This document shows, in pieces, positions 1 through 12,692 of a stretch of DNA of 64,000 bases (positions within the stretch are counted from its first letter, which is position 1; each line of letters begins with the position of its first letter). Both the position numbers and the translations under genes were made by a program. A model generated the notes under the pieces. It saw only the letters and a program-made list of their open reading frames with translations. It had not been told where the DNA came from and made no database searches. Source of the stretch: Dictyophora rubrovolvata (Eukaryota; Basidiomycota; Agaricomycetes; Phallales; Phallaceae); assembly GCA_029959195.1 (NCBI GenBank), contig CP114123.1:1426001-1490000 (forward strand), in the 5' to 3' direction.

Positions 1-1281
1 GGTTAGTAATTTATAGACTGGGCACGGTCTAAGCTCAGCGAACTAGAGGGTATATTATTAGGTATTCGTTTAATGTAATTTTGTTTATCCACATTTAACG
101 TGCCCATCAGCCCTCCCTGCATACTCCGTAAGAGGTGAAATAGTTAAAAAAACGTGTCTGTTGCTGCTACCTTATTCGAATGGCGCGTGAGCCGGTATGC
201 ATCGATATGCTGGACAGGCGTTTTTATCCCGTCATGTACTCTATCTATCTAATGCCGATATGGAAACGTCGTCATTATGAGCACTAGAAGCGATCTGTTG
301 ACTCATGATCATCTATTTGGACTGCCATATAATCTCTATCCCCCCCCGTGTTCAACAAGTGCCGGGTAACATGTCTGAATTCGTCTATTATTAATCAGTG
401 TTTGTGAAGAGGACCCCTAATAACAAAGAACGTTCTAAGTGGGATATGGGGTTATTTTTATCTTAGCGAGTCCTGTTCGTTTTGATCAATGATAAAATCT
501 CCCAACCTTTCGTAAGTCGATTCTTTGTCCAGATCTATCCAGTGTCGAAGCATATAAAGAAAAGTCTACCATGTGGCCGTTCGATCTATTAATCCGTTTG
601 GTTCAAACATTCTGAGATACAGCTTGTAGCTTCGTAAGCCTTTTAATGCAGCACGAGCTCAAAAAGTATCTATGTAAAAGCCAATCATAATTCAAACTTT
701 CAAAGCACCGGAGCTGTGTTTTCATTGGCTATTAGTGAGGATGCAAACTTCGGTAGGTCAGATCTTCAGAACTCAGGTGCTACTGCCACTGATACCGGTG
801 TTTCTATGTCGAGTGAATGCAAATCTGCATGATGTGAAGCTTTTACATATCACAGCGCACTTCGGCCTTTCGGGACGTAAAACTCTATGTGATGATTTAA
901 TTGTTGTTCACGGGCGAAAAGAAAAACAACTAGTTTAAATTTAGTTAGGCCGATATTCGGTCTTTCCAGTGTTTATTACGATATGAAATGGATACCGGTA
1001 GGTGAGCGATAGTATTTTTTTCAAATTCTTCGAGGGGGATCTTCGATATGATAAATATGCCTTGTGAATTCTGCTTTAGGGTGAAAATTTTGTCTGGTGA
1101 CTTCATTGATTAGTCGAACTTGATGGCCATTCAAAAACTGGGATGTCATAGGATTCATACATGTACCGGGGGACTTAAAGATTCCACTTCTTACAACTTA
1201 GTAACGCTCAGTGTCAATCAAAGGTAGTAAGCAGTACAAATATGTCATAGCCGGGAATCATTCGCAATGAAAAATAAACAT
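1..1281. other. No gene recognised
   Basis: This AT-rich stretch holds only short open frames (the longest about 67 codons at 735-938) with no recognisable protein family, no plausible exon series, and no LTR, tRNA or rRNA signature. It may be 3' flank of the ZIP gene plus intergenic DNA, or degraded sequence. Confidence 0.6.
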
Positions 1282-2493
1282 TTATGGCATATTGAGAGAA
1301 GAAGCTGCTAGTGCTTGTTCTTCACCATGACCATGACCATGACCAATTAGCGATCCAAGTAGGAAAGGAAGCAAGACACCCCCAATGAGTAGTATCAGAC
1401 GCTGCGTCTTGCCCAAACGTTCTTGAGGGAATTCAGCAAGGTCGTGTGAGTGTGAACCGATCGGTTGTATAACAGTGGCAACGTAGAGAAACGAGCCACC
1501 CTTGACATTTATCATTATTATTGTCTATCGATACGAAAAATCGGTCTGAACATACTGAAAGTAACAATGCTATTCCGGTGAAATTTCCAGCGAAGGTTTG
1601 GAGATAACCTATCAAGAAAAAGGAAACTAGGGCCCCAAATGGCGTAGCTAAACTGAAGACAGCAATATGTTTCCGAATTTCGGTCCTAGGGAGAGAGGCA
1701 GATAATAAAGATGTAGATAACGCTAAGGCAGTCGGTGCTATAATGAAAGTATCCGATAAGTCATTTTTTTAGAAGAATGAAAAGAGGCCGAACATTTATG
1801 GACGATAAGAGCTAGAAATACCAGTACGGATAAATTCTTTCCTTCGTCTCCTTTCACAACGGATGCACCAAGCGCTAAACCATCTGCGAGAGAGTGGATA
1901 ACCAGACTTAAAGTCAAAGGTATAGCTAGAATAGTCCTAACATTTGGTTCCGGAGGCGTAGTTCTTGCAGGATTCTCCCTAGAAGACTCCGGAGACCCGA
2001 AGTTATCTAAATCGTATTCCAGGGCTTCCGCTTCTCCTGGGGTAAGCTGGAAGACTGCCTGTGGTTTGACCGATGTCGGAGGTTTTGTGGGGGAATGTAT
2101 GCCGTACTGTTCTACAACCAGCATAAAAACAAACCCAGTTATAAGGCTGAGTCCCACTTGATGGTAGGAAGCCTGTTTATTATCATGTACAAGTGTTTCA
2201 ATTCCTCTGTGGCGCGTTTGATATAAAGGTGGTCGGACCGTATGAAAAATAAGGTATTTACTCGGGGATTATAACACCCAGTGCGGCGCCCAGTAAAAGA
2301 CCATTCCCAAAAGTCGAGAGTTGTGTGCGATGTGTGGCTATCACGGAAATTAGCGAATGACGCAGACGCTCCTAAGCTTTACTAGAGAAGATTATTTACC
2401 TGATAAATTGAAGGATAAAGGCAAAACACCGACAAAGAAAGAAGATAAACCGAGGATTATAGACAGACTCGATACCCAGATAAAAGCGTCCAT
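1282..2493 (-). CDS. ZIP-family (SLC39) metal transporter, ZIP9/Atx2-like
   Basis: A predicted divalent-metal (Zn/Mn) transporter. Family members of this branch (animal ZIP9, yeast Atx2) sit in Golgi or other internal membranes and move metal toward the cytosol. Five exons (2493-2400, 2337-2262, 2206-1794, 1737-1556, 1500-1282) join to 984 nt, 327 aa, the usual length. I see an N-terminal membrane segment after MDAFIW, the loop GVIIPEGIETL near residue 55, the metal-site helix HSLADGLALGAS near residue 161, HKSPTALAL at the exon 3/4 junction, SGGSFLYVAT, and a His-rich tail HGHGHG. Without splicing the gene looks broken after HK, but intron 1738-1793 (donor GTTCGG) restores the frame. It shares a 221 bp promoter with POL1. 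The family call is firm; the metal and compartment are inferred. Confidence 0.88.
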
Positions 2494-2714
2494 GAAGGAT
2501 TGAAAGTTTCAAGTTAACGTGCCAAAGAGAGCTGGCATCGTCGTACGAGCCAATGATCGTTGCATCCGCACGGTGACACATGTGATGCATGTGATGCGTG
2601 ACACACCCGATCCTGACAACCTATTGAAGCTCCGATTTACAACGCGTGTCGCGTCTCTCCCAGACATACTTACACGCTTTACAAGTTTAGGGAAGTAGAT
2701 TTTACTCGCGTTAC
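2494..2714. promoter_or_regulatory. Bidirectional promoter with MluI cell-cycle box
   Basis: The ZIP gene (minus) and POL1 (plus) start 221 bp apart and must share control DNA. ACGCGT, the MCB core bound by MBF at the G1/S transition in fungi, lies at 2642-2647, 68 bp before the POL1 start codon. The motif is seen; its use is inferred. Confidence 0.6.
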
Positions 2715-5700
2715 ATGTCAAAGCTAGACAAGTTCTCCGCGTTCAAACGGGCCAAGGAAGGGGGAGGAAGAGGATGGAAGGTACGGTATATCCTAGTCTG
2801 CGCGACGCGTTGGTTATTGACGCGTCATATTTCTTTGTTAGCCAGCAGAAGATACGAAAATATACGATGAAGTTACAGAAGACCAGTACAAGGATGTTGT
2901 ACGAGGTCGTCTGCAACGCGATGATTTTGTCGTCGATGACGGCGTGGGTGGCTACGCAGATAATGGCATGGATGACTGGGGAGAGCCGCGAGCAGAAGAT
3001 TATGAAAGCGAGGAGGACAAGAAGAGCAAAAAGAGTAAGGCAATTTGCCACTGGTGTGATTTTATTGATGGTTAAACGTGTTACTTCCAGAACAAAATAA
3101 AAGTTCAAAGACGTCTACAAAGCCGAAGAAACCCCCTCCCTCGCCTCCAAAAGATATCAATGTATACCGACCGGTAATATCTCAGGCTAAGGAAGAAGAA
3201 TTCCTATCCTCTTTACTGTCGTCTATGGACTCTGTACCTCTCCCTGTTCCTGCTCATTCGCGTAAACGCAAGCCTGTATCCCGCTATGACTTATCGTCAT
3301 CGTCACCCATTTCCCTCAACCACCAGGACTTCCTGCAGTCAAGCGACCCCGATTTTTCAGACCCATCTGAAAACCTTCATTTTACCAGTGATATTGCTCC
3401 ATTCAGTCCTTCCAAAAAGCTGAAATTAGGGAATAATAAAAGTGTTGGAATAACCCCTGCCGCCCAAAAGCTGGAGAAAATGGAAGTTAATATACCGCCA
3501 AGCGACGACAACTTTGACGACATCAATTTTGATGATATGGATATGGATCTCGATATTCCGGAGTCCTTACTCGCCGTGAAAGATGAGCTCATCGAAAATG
3601 AGCTACCTGCCCCAGCTCGGAATACGAAGTTGAGAACTGAAGAAGAAGAAAAGAAGCCCGCTCTCCCCTCATGGGTTACTGTTCAAACCGCACTAAACGT
3701 TGTGGATGATACACTTGGTTCTGCCGATTATAGACATACAGACTTGTCATCGATATCCATTCTTGAAGATGACAGTGCATTGCACTTTTATTGGCTTGAC
3801 TACCTAGAAAGCAACGGCAAAGTGTACTTTATTGGAAAAGTGCAAGATAGGCAGTCCAGTGCATGGTTGAGCTGTTGTGTTGGCGTGGAGAATATCGAAA
3901 GGAATTTGTATGTTCTTCCAAGAGATCGCCGCATGGGTTAGTCATTCCAAACCGACGGTGATTATACGCTTACTGCTTTGCAGAGGACGGATGTCGAACA
4001 GACGAGATTCCAACAGAAGATGATGTTTATGATGACTTTGATCAAATGCGTCGAAGTGCAGGCATCAAGTCTTTTGGCAGCAAATGGGTCAAAAGAAAGT
4101 ATGCTTTCGGCGAAGAAGGGGTGCCTCTTGGAGAATCGGATTGGATGAAAGTCGTTTATGGTTTTGACGGTAATTAAGAAGCTCCACCTCACTTAGATGA
4201 ACTTATTCAGCATGATTTTTATTAGAGCCTGAGCTCAGAGGAAACCTGTCGAGTCCAAATATTGCAAGAATATTCGGCACAAACACTAATGCATTTGAGC
4301 TTCTTGTTTTAAAGCGAAAGATAATGGGACCATGTTGGCTAAAAATCCAGAAACCAGATGTTGGAAGCAAAGGAGTATGTGATGTGCAATGCCTAGACCG
4401 TTCTATTAAACCATATTCATGATCTTAGATCTCTTGGTGCAAAGTAGAGGTCACTGTTAGCGACCCAAAGGACATCAACCCATTCCAGGAATCTGATACA
4501 TCTGCCCCCAAAAATACACCTCCTCTTAGCATCACTAGCATCGGTATCAGGACTATTGTCAATCACAAGGAAAATAAACGGGAAATAGTTTGTGTGACGA
4601 CAAGAACCTGGTTGAATAGTAAGCGAGTTTTACACTTTGGCAAGATCTTGCCAGAGTGACTTCTCAAAAATTTCAATAGCTCAAATTGATGACCCTACAC
4701 CACCCTCGGAGCAACCATGCGTCGTTAATACCTACATTCGCCCATTGAATGATTTCCCTAAGGGGATGGAACAAGAAATTAAAACACATAGGGGATCCAA
4801 AATCCTCCTCATGACAAACGAGAGGATGTTGCTCAGTCAGTTATTAGGTTGGGAGGGTTTCTTTTGGTTTCTATCTGCAGATTTTGATCTTTCATTTAGT
4901 CGCTCTTCATAAAACCGATCCGGATGTCCTAGTCGGCCACGAATTCCTAGGTGTAGCTTTGGACATTCTATTACATCGATTGCGAGAATTTAAGGCAGAG
5001 CATTACTCTCGGATTGGTCGGTTCAGACGTAACAGATGGTTGAATATAGGAAAACAAGGGTCAAACATCAAGTTTCTGGGTGGTCGATTGATCTCTGATC
5101 TTGCTAGTGACGGCGCGAAGGTGAAGTTTATAATTATCTTGCCCTTCCAAGCACTTTCTAATATGAGGGGTTAAAAGAGTATGATTGCATCGACAACATG
5201 GTCTTTAACCGAAATGTGTGCATCTTATTTGAAAGTCGAAAGACAGGACATCGACCCCGACGATGTCGTGCAATATCTGGATGGTAGCTATCCCGATACA
5301 TCCAAGGTTATGACATTCATACGGCATTGTGAGGCGGATACATATTTCCAAATGGCCATTGCTTCTAAAGTTCAAATTCTACCCTTAACCAAACAACTGA
5401 CGAATCTTGCTGGAAACTCGTGGTATGTTAACATGGATTATTTTTTCGTATAAAAAAATCATTTACTTGATTAGGAATAAAACTTTGAACGGTGGTCGTG
5501 CTGAACGTAACGAGTACATTCTACTTCATGAGTTCCACAGACTTAAGTATATCTGTCCTGACAAAACTTGGGGCAAGAAATCCTTACTAGCTGCAAAAGC
5601 TGAAACAGACGACATTGATGGTGCTCCCAGCACCAAAACCAAACGAGACAAATACAAAGGAGGATTAGTGTTTGAACCCAAAAAGGGACTGTGGGACAAA

Positions 5701-7964
5701 TACATTCTTGTGATGGACTTCAATTCACTATATCCGAGTATCATTCAGGAGTATAATATTGACTTCACAACCATTGAACGTGCTGGAAACGAGGTATATG
5801 AATCTACAAAGGTGTTCGCCTTTCATTGCTGACTAGTTGTCATTCTTCATAGAATGGAGAAGACGAAATTCCTGAACCCCCGTCACCTGACACACCGCAG
5901 GGTGTTTTACCAAGACTTATCGCTACTCTTGTCAATCGACGGCGGCAGGTGAAAAACTTGATGAAGGACAAGTCAATTACGCCGGCGAGATATCTTCAAG
6001 TAAAGAAGTGCTTTTTTTGTGATTTTCATTCCAACTTTGACACGTGGTTTGTAGTATGATATCAAGCAACAAGCGTTGAAATTAACAGCGAACAGTATGT
6101 ACGGTTGTCTGGGCTTCGAATATTCGCGGTTTTATGCACGACCGCTGGCTGCACTTACGACCTTCAAAGGTCGTGAGATTTTGACTCATACCCGTGAACT
6201 TGCTGAAAGTTTACAGCTTGATGTAAGGATGTTTCTTCTTGCTTGTTTCATTTCTCTAATTAATATATGTAGGTTGTCTATGGTGATACCGACTCGGTAT
6301 TCGTTAATTCAAATGTCACGGACCTCGCACAAGCTTTGAAAACCGCCCATAGTTTCAAAAAGCATGTCAACGACAGATACAAGCTTTTAGAAATTGACTT
6401 GGATGGCGTATTTCAGCGACTACTACTTCTACAAAAGAAAAAATATGCAGCTGTCAAAGTAGAAGAGAACGGGAAGACAAAGATAGAAGTGAAAGGTCTG
6501 GATATGAAGCGGAGAGAATATTGTGCGCTGTCGAAATCTGTATCACAGTAAGCTATTTGTCAATAAGTTTGCCCTAAAAGAGCTCAATTCCATCTTGCAG
6601 ATATGTTCTTGATCAAATCCTTTCCGGCGAGGAACCTGAAGTGGCCGTAGAGAAGATTCACGATTACCTTACAAAGATGGGCGAAGACGTTCGGAGTGGA
6701 AAAATTCGCATGGAAGAATACATAATATTCAAAGTGTGTTAACCTCTTTCTATCATAAAGTCGCTGCTCCTTATCATACGTTATATATAGCGATTGGGTA
6801 AAAATCCGGAAGATTATCCTGATGCCAAAAGTCAGCCGCATGTTCAGGTAGCCTTGCGAATAAAAAAGAAAGGACTGCCCGCCCGGGCTGGTGACGTTAT
6901 TCCGTATATATTTTGCGTTGGCGAAGATGGACAGAGTTCGAAAGCAGCTCAGGCTGACCGTGCTCGACATCCGGATGAGATTCGGAAGGCTGAAACGATA
7001 AACAAGATCGGTAAGTAGGAAAACTGGCGAGTCATTGCGTGTTTTGATGTGTCCCTTATAGATTACGAATATTATCTCTCTCAACAACTTCTCCCCCCGA
7101 TCGAACGACTCTGTGAACCCCTTGAGGGAACTGAGAGAAGCCGTTTGGCGGAATGTCTAGGACTTGATCCATTGAAATATCGAAGTGGCTCAGGTAATGG
7201 TGGAAATGAGGAGGAAGAACGGGCTTTCAGTACCTTAAGTAGCCGGATGTCTGATGAAGCCAGGTTTAGAGACGTAAAGCGGCTCGTAGTCAGTTGTACC
7301 GAATGCGACGGACAGATTGAATTTGAACCAGTTCACGATCGAGAGGTGAGAACAGTGCCTTTTTTTGGATACGAACAATAACTGGATCGTTTTCCAGAGA
7401 TCGATTTTGAAGTCAACTGGATTATCATGTCCTGCCTGTTCGCATACTATAACGGCTATTCAATTTCAGGTTCAACTAGAAGTTCAGATTCGGGAACAAA
7501 TCTCTCGATACTATGAAGGTTGGATGGGATGCGACGACGCGACTTGTCGATTCCGAACGCGTTCAATGGGTGTTTACGGACGGCGATGTATGAGAGCGAC
7601 GTGCAGGGGCTCCATGGACTTTGAAGTAAGTCTCACGGCGATTGTGAATCAATTTGAATCCACTGACTTGAAATCGCATGCAGTTTTCCGATTACCATAT
7701 GTATAATCAATTAATGTACTATTCTTCCCTGTTTGACGTTGAGAAGATCATGAAAGGTGCAAATAGGACGGGCCTTGGTATGTTGCCTGACCTTTTCTTT
7801 CTATGATGGAGGATAATGATACTACTTTAGAAGCGGTGGATGCGGTAGTTCAAATGAACCTCGATCTTCTCGAGTCTATGAAGAAAACTGTGAACAAGTA
7901 TCTTGACCAATGTGGTAGACGATGGGTTGAGATGAATGATTTATTCTCATTCATGAAGCTTTGA
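2715..7964 (+). CDS. POL1: DNA polymerase alpha catalytic subunit
   Basis: This is the B-family polymerase of the primase complex, which extends RNA primers at origins and on the lagging strand. I count 19 exons, first 2715-2780, 2842-3034 and 3091-3936, last 7684-7777 and 7831-7964. They join to 4266 nt, 1421 aa, the normal length. The N-terminus has the acidic p180-type block [18 protein letters not shown]. The inactive exonuclease region includes [16 protein letters not shown]. Polymerase motifs are intact: [15 protein letters not shown] near residue 836; [18 protein letters not shown] near 918; C, YGDTDS near 968. Two C-terminal Cys modules (CTEC near 1254, then CPAC and the Cys pairs of [10 protein letters not shown] and RCMRATC) would bind the B subunit and an Fe-S cluster or zinc. 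An apparent frame break near 4620 is removed by splicing 4619-4679. MCB boxes lie upstream and in intron 1. Confidence 0.97.
2805..2825. promoter_or_regulatory. Two MCB (ACGCGT) sites in POL1 intron 1
   Basis: ACGCGT occurs at 2805-2810 and 2820-2825, inside the first POL1 intron (2781-2841), 15 bp apart. With the upstream copy at 2642 this makes three in 184 bp. MBF-type control of POL1 is well known in yeast; use of intronic copies here is inference. Confidence 0.45.
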
Positions 7965-8269
7965 AAGGATAGACAGGGACCTCTATATATTCCTAGAATC
8001 TATTGTATACCACTAGTTTTGTATCAATTATATCCATACTTCAGACATCAGGCTGTTATTGCATGGTAGAGGATATTTATTTTGTCAAGTTCCCGATGGG
8101 TCACAACCACCAGCAGCCGCTGTTGGAATTGGGAAGACGAACGCCGACGTCACGCCCATTATCGCGTCTCCCGAAGCGCGTCACCTCTTTTAGTCGTCTG
8201 TCTGAGAAGTAAGTCATCACATTAGAACACCAGACATATATTACATACCTGTAGATTACGTTGCTTATA
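7965..8269. other. Gap after POL1, possible 5' LTR remnant
   Basis: About 300 bp with no credible gene. Its right end abuts a primer-binding-like motif of a copia element, so some of it could be an old 5' LTR. There is no second LTR copy in the window to define its borders. Confidence 0.3.
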
Positions 8270-9167
8270 GGTTATGGGCCCCGTTCCGCACCGTTATGTA
8301 ACACGCTACAGAGAAGACAACGCGTATATGTAAGAGAACGAGCAATGAGCTAACACAAACACAATTACCATGTCCGCTCCTACCCCACCGAACCACACGC
8401 CCTCCTCAGACTCACTCAAATCCGATATCACGGTGAAGCTCAAAGACGTCGAAAAGCTCACCGACGGCAAATGGATCGGTTGGTCGAGGAACGTCAATAT
8501 GTGCCTACGCTCGCAAGGTCTCCGAAAATACATCGACGGCACTTCGAGGATGCCTAGTGATGAGAAAGAGAAGGCAAAATGGCTCGAAATAAATGATAAG
8601 ATTGTCAGAGCCCTGGGAATGGCGGTCGACATCCCGATGCAGCGCGAACTCAGGAAAATCACCAATGCGAAACATGCTTGGGACTTCCTTGAAGAAAAGT
8701 ATAATGCAAAGACGCTGCCCATGAAACTAGAACATATGCAGACAGCGCTGAGGACTAGATTCGCCAGAGATACATCGGTCAGGCAGACAAAGATGGAAAT
8801 CGAGGATGCCTTAGAAGCGATCTTCGAGGATGGAGACGGCCCTACCCAAGATGAATGGCTCATGATTCTAAGCATGAACGCGCTGAACGACGATGATTAC
8901 GATTTGTTGAAGAAGGACTTATTATCCTTCATCACTAACTCTAGCGTCAAAGTAACCGTCAAAGACATCATGACGCGTATCGAGGCCGATGAGCGGGCTA
9001 GCTGCGCCTTCATATCCATTGGAAAGTTATGTGACGACGGACACTCTTTATCATTTGACTCAGAGGGCTGCAAAGTGGGAGATGAAAAAGGGAAGACCAT
9101 AGCTCATGGATGGGAAAAGACAAGGCGGAAGGTTATACGCGCTGTCGACAGCCGCAATGTTGAGTGA
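8270..9167 (+). mobile_element. Fossil copia-type LTR element: primer site plus gag
   Basis: The 265-codon frame 8370-9167 matches the gag polypeptide of Ty1/copia elements (UBN2-like: a GKWIGWSRNV segment, WLEINDKIVRALG, AWDFLEEKYN). About 100 bp upstream, GGTTATGGGCCCC at 8270-8282 resembles the internal initiator-Met tRNA primer site used by copia relatives. No protease, integrase, reverse transcriptase, RNase H or 3' LTR follows, and the MAK11 gene starts 115 bp downstream. So this is an incomplete element, truncated to its 5' part. The gag frame itself is open, which suggests a fairly young insertion or a retained gag gene. The gag assignment is good; the LTR borders are unknown. Confidence 0.72.
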
Positions 9168-9282
9168 CTGAGTTTGCCTTTAAAAAACCATACATGTCAG
9201 ACGTCGAGCAGTAGAAACAGCGAGTTGGCGAGTGTGACAGAATCCCGTGACAATCAAATTCAAGTGGCTGCAGCAGCACAAC

Positions 9283-11002
9283 ATGCCCAAACCTTTAAAA
9301 GCAGCAGCAAAAAACCAGAACAAAAAGGTGCGGCTAACCCGTTCCCTTCCCTCAGCAAAATTAAAACGGTCCCGAAGTCCACCCAAAAATAATGCCGAAT
9401 CAAAATCCGAACCACAAAAACGCAACACAAAATCACAAGGAACCAAAACCGAAAGAGCTAAAGGAAAAGAACCAGCTAAAGTCTCGTTGGAGCATGATGT
9501 TACCAAGCAGCACGATAAACCTGCCTTGCCTAGAACATTTAGAGTTATTGCTGGGACCTACGAGAAACTTTTGTATGGTTTAGAAGCTTCGTTCAAGGAG
9601 ACCGTTTCCTCGGATCCGAATGAACCGTCAACTCATCATTTGCAACTGAAAACTTTGTTCATTTTTCCTGCTCATGTCGCATGCGTTAAAACCGTCGCTG
9701 CGTCTCCTGCCGGTGGAAAATGGCTTGCGACTGGAAGCGCAGACGAGATTATCAAAGTTTGGGACTTGCGTAGGTTAAAAGAAGTGGGTGGTTTAATGCA
9801 TCATACGGGTACTGTGTTTTTTTTTACATGTTATAATTTTACTGATTCTTTCTCAATGGTGTCGCTTTATAGGCTCAATCACACATCTTACATTTCCTTC
9901 GCGGTCGCATTTGATGTCAGCCTCAGAAGATGGGACACTGTGTCTGTTCCACACGCGAGATTGGGAGGTCTTGCGTTCCATGAAAGGCCATAAAGGTCGC
10001 GTCAATAATATTGCCGTTCACCCATCCAGCAAAATAGCGCTTAGTGTTGGAAAGGACAGAACTTTACGTATGTGGGACTTGATGCGAGGCAAGGGTGCAG
10101 CTAGTATGAAACTTGGTAGAGGTAATATCACGATCATTTGAACACTCGGAGACTTTATTTTTGAACAACTTTTTTTTTCTCAAACAGAGGGTGAAACTGT
10201 TCGTTGGTCAACTTCTGGAGCGCGCTTTGCAGTCCAGTCTGGTTCGAATGTTGTCATTCATTCGGTTGTAAGGATTCTCCGTCTTGTTTCCCCCACTGAC
10301 ACTCTCATAACAAATGCTGCCTCAGAAATTGGCCGTACTTTGTTCTATTACACATCCGTCCCGTGTTCATGATATTAGATTCTTTCGTCTGGATCAGCAA
10401 GACGTGGAATACCTTTTAGTTGGGGCGGAGGACAACAAAGTTAGCATATACGAAGTTCCTATGAATGATGGTGATGAAGTATCGAGTACACAACCGAAAA
10501 TTGTTGGAGAGTTAATCGGCCATCAAAATCGGTACGAATCGTCCGTGTCCCTTCCTGCCAAGGAGCCCCCTCTAAGAACTTTTTATTCAGAGTCAAGGCT
10601 GTCGACTTGATAACCATCAAAACACCACCGTACAACGAACCGCACTCAAGGACATACGCGACGACCATTTCTTCAGACGGTTTCATCCGAATATATGATC
10701 TAAATCTATTTGTAGAGAAAATAATAGCAACAAAAAACGAGACTGACGCGTGCGTTAGTCTGGAATCTGTCGTTCACTTTGATTCGAGTGGGAGTCGCTT
10801 GACCTGCTTGACTTTGGCTGATGGAGAGATGGTCGTACCTGATACTACGGCCGGGGTAAAACGAAAACGGGAAGGAGACGAAGACGATGAAGTGAATTCT
10901 GAGTACAAAGGGTTGGGTGTGGATGGTGACATTGAAAACGGTGAGGAGGAAAACGAGGAAGATCTAGAAGAGGAAGAGGAGGATGAAGAGGAAGTAGAGT
11001 AG
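9283..11002 (+). CDS. MAK11: WD40 protein Mak11/PAK1IP1-like, 60S ribosome biogenesis
   Basis: This is a nuclear/nucleolar WD-repeat protein; yeast Mak11 is needed for 60S subunit assembly, and the animal relative PAK1IP1 has a related role. Five exons (9283-9808, 9873-10121, 10188-10267, 10326-10531, 10591-11002) give 490 aa. The N-terminus is a Lys/Arg-rich tail (KSRSP-type, likely nuclear localisation). WD units are visible as ATGSADEIIKVWDL, SASEDGTLCLFHTRDW, SVGKDRTLRMWDL and TTISSDGFIRIYDL. The C-terminus is an unbroken acidic tail rich in Glu and Asp. Upstream in-frame ATG 9247 is an alternative start; I chose 9283 because MPKPLKAAAKNQNKK begins the basic tail. The copia gag fragment ends just upstream and could affect its promoter. 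Confidence 0.88.
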
Positions 11003-11263
11003 ACAAATACCATCACGATTCACGAGCATGGTATTATTCTAAGCTCATTTAATACAAGTACCATCACAACTGCAGTATTCCTGAAACAGCATTTTGTAAC
11101 ATCCAGTCTCGTGCAAAGTGATAGTGTCTCAGAGCACCGTGGTATAATGAACTTCAACAAAAGTATATTTGTATTACAAAAAAAAAAGAGGATAAAAGCA
11201 ATAACGTCGTGTCCAAACATTATGAATAGAAATTAGAGTGTCAAAGAGTTCGTAAGAGTTCAA

Positions 11264-12692
11264 TTATTGAGCAATAACGCAGCCCACAATTATGGAAAGG
11301 AAGATAGACACTGTATATCGATACGACGCTTTATTATGTATGGCATCGTTAGATCCATTTTTTCCACTAGAAGTTGAATTCGAGCCGGAAGAACCTGAGC
11401 CAGAAGAATTTGAGCCAGAAGAACCTACACCGGACGGGCCCGAGTTACCGACAGGACTGGTTTGTGTCGCTTCAGCTGAAGCCGCAGTTGCAGCAGCGGA
11501 CGAGGCAGACGCGAAACTACGGAAACAAAGTCAACACATACATAGTCATTTGTATTAAAAAAAAAAAAACGTACGCCGAGCTGGCTGCTGTTTGGTTCGT
11601 TGCTACATTGAGGAGAACACCGTCGATCACGTGGACGACACCGTTGGAAGTCAAGATATCAGGTTGGATAATCTTGGCGGTGCTGGATCCACTTGAGATG
11701 AAAGCACCCGAAGAGTTGGTGATGATAGTTAATTGCTCTCCAGATGCTGAAGTTGCGTTCAAGGGGAACTGGGTGGAGTACGCCGACGTGCCATTTATGA
11801 CGTGATCTTTAATTACAGCAGTCAATGTTGATATATTCTTTAGATCAGTATTATTGGCCAAGGCAAGCGCGATCGCTTCATTTGATGGCGCGAAAACGGT
11901 TATACCGTGAGCAGACTCCAGGGAATCGAGATATGACGTTTGTTGAGCTGCTGCTTGGAAGGCAGTGAGATTAGTCGAAGAGAGAGCGTCTGGAAGGGGC
12001 GGAGGAGGGTCCAGGACAGCGCTCAGAACATAGGCTTGTAGGTTAGGATTGGTGCCGTTAGAGGGTAATGAAATTGCTGAAACGACCCGGACGGGTGTGC
12101 TAATAGAGAAACGATCAGTATTTTGGGCACAATAAGTGAGAAATATACTTTTGACCAGTGACTTTGATGGTACCGTTGTCATTTGTGATTGCCAATACTT
12201 GGCTTTCATTTCCTTCGAGTTGCACGAGTTGTGAGGTATTCATGAATGTACGAACGAGAGTATAGTTAGGAAACGAAGCAATATTATCCGTCGTAACTTT
12301 TCCTTTGATTATGTGATATAAAAAAATGCCAGCAAGGAAGTTAGGATCAGTAATATTTTTGGGGGGAGACCCAGTGACTGGTCATCAAGGTAAGACATAA
12401 GGAATGAGGGGGAAAAAGAGAGCAAGAACGGCGTACATGCAATGTTGTTTGGGATAAATATTGTCGAACTGTCGTTCCCGGTAACAACGTTTACAAGATC
12501 GGCCACGAACTGGTCTCCGGCTGGCGTGCCAATAATGCGGTTTGTGGCGTTTACGAACGCATTGTCACCGGACATTGTGAGAAATTGTGCAAGGAATGCT
12601 AGTTCGGATGCTTGGGTTGCATTTTGGACTGGCGTTGTTGATGCTTGTACATGACAAAGCAGAGGGAGAGCGAGCAGCAGTGGGAAATACAT
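11264..12692 (-). CDS. Secreted fasciclin (FAS1) domain protein, likely GPI-anchored
   Basis: A cell-surface adhesion-type protein. Four exons (12692-12437, 12377-12149, 12099-11575, 11516-11264) join to 1263 nt, 420 aa. It has a signal peptide MYFPLLLALPLLCHVQA and two FAS1 domains. The first includes STIFIPNNIA and FLAGIFLYHIIKGKVTTDN; the second includes GITVFAPSNEAI, VIKDHVINGT and GVVHVIDGVLL, the typical H2 and box motifs. A Ser/Gly/Asn-rich linker (SSGSNSSGSGSSGS) follows, then a hydrophobic end (SIFLSIIVGCVIAQ) that fits a GPI signal. Many NxS/T sites suggest N-glycosylation. Divergent from the S9 peptidase gene. Domain calls are firm; the ligand is unknown. Confidence 0.87.

Noticed and set aside
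735-938. 67-codon open frame at the left end
   Set aside because: No family likeness, no neighbouring exons, and a length expected by chance in AT-rich DNA.
1738-1800. Apparent broken frame in the ZIP transporter after HK
   Set aside because: A 56 bp GT-AG intron at 1738-1793 restores HKSPTALAL and the whole model is a clean 328 codons including the stop.
4619-4680. Apparent one-base frame shift in POL1
   Set aside because: Splicing 4619-4679 gives WLNTQIDDP in frame and the full 19-exon model is a multiple of three.
11374-11558. EPEEFEPEEPEPEE-type repeat protein on the plus strand
   Set aside because: It is the antisense of the Ser/Gly/Asn-rich linker of the fasciclin protein.
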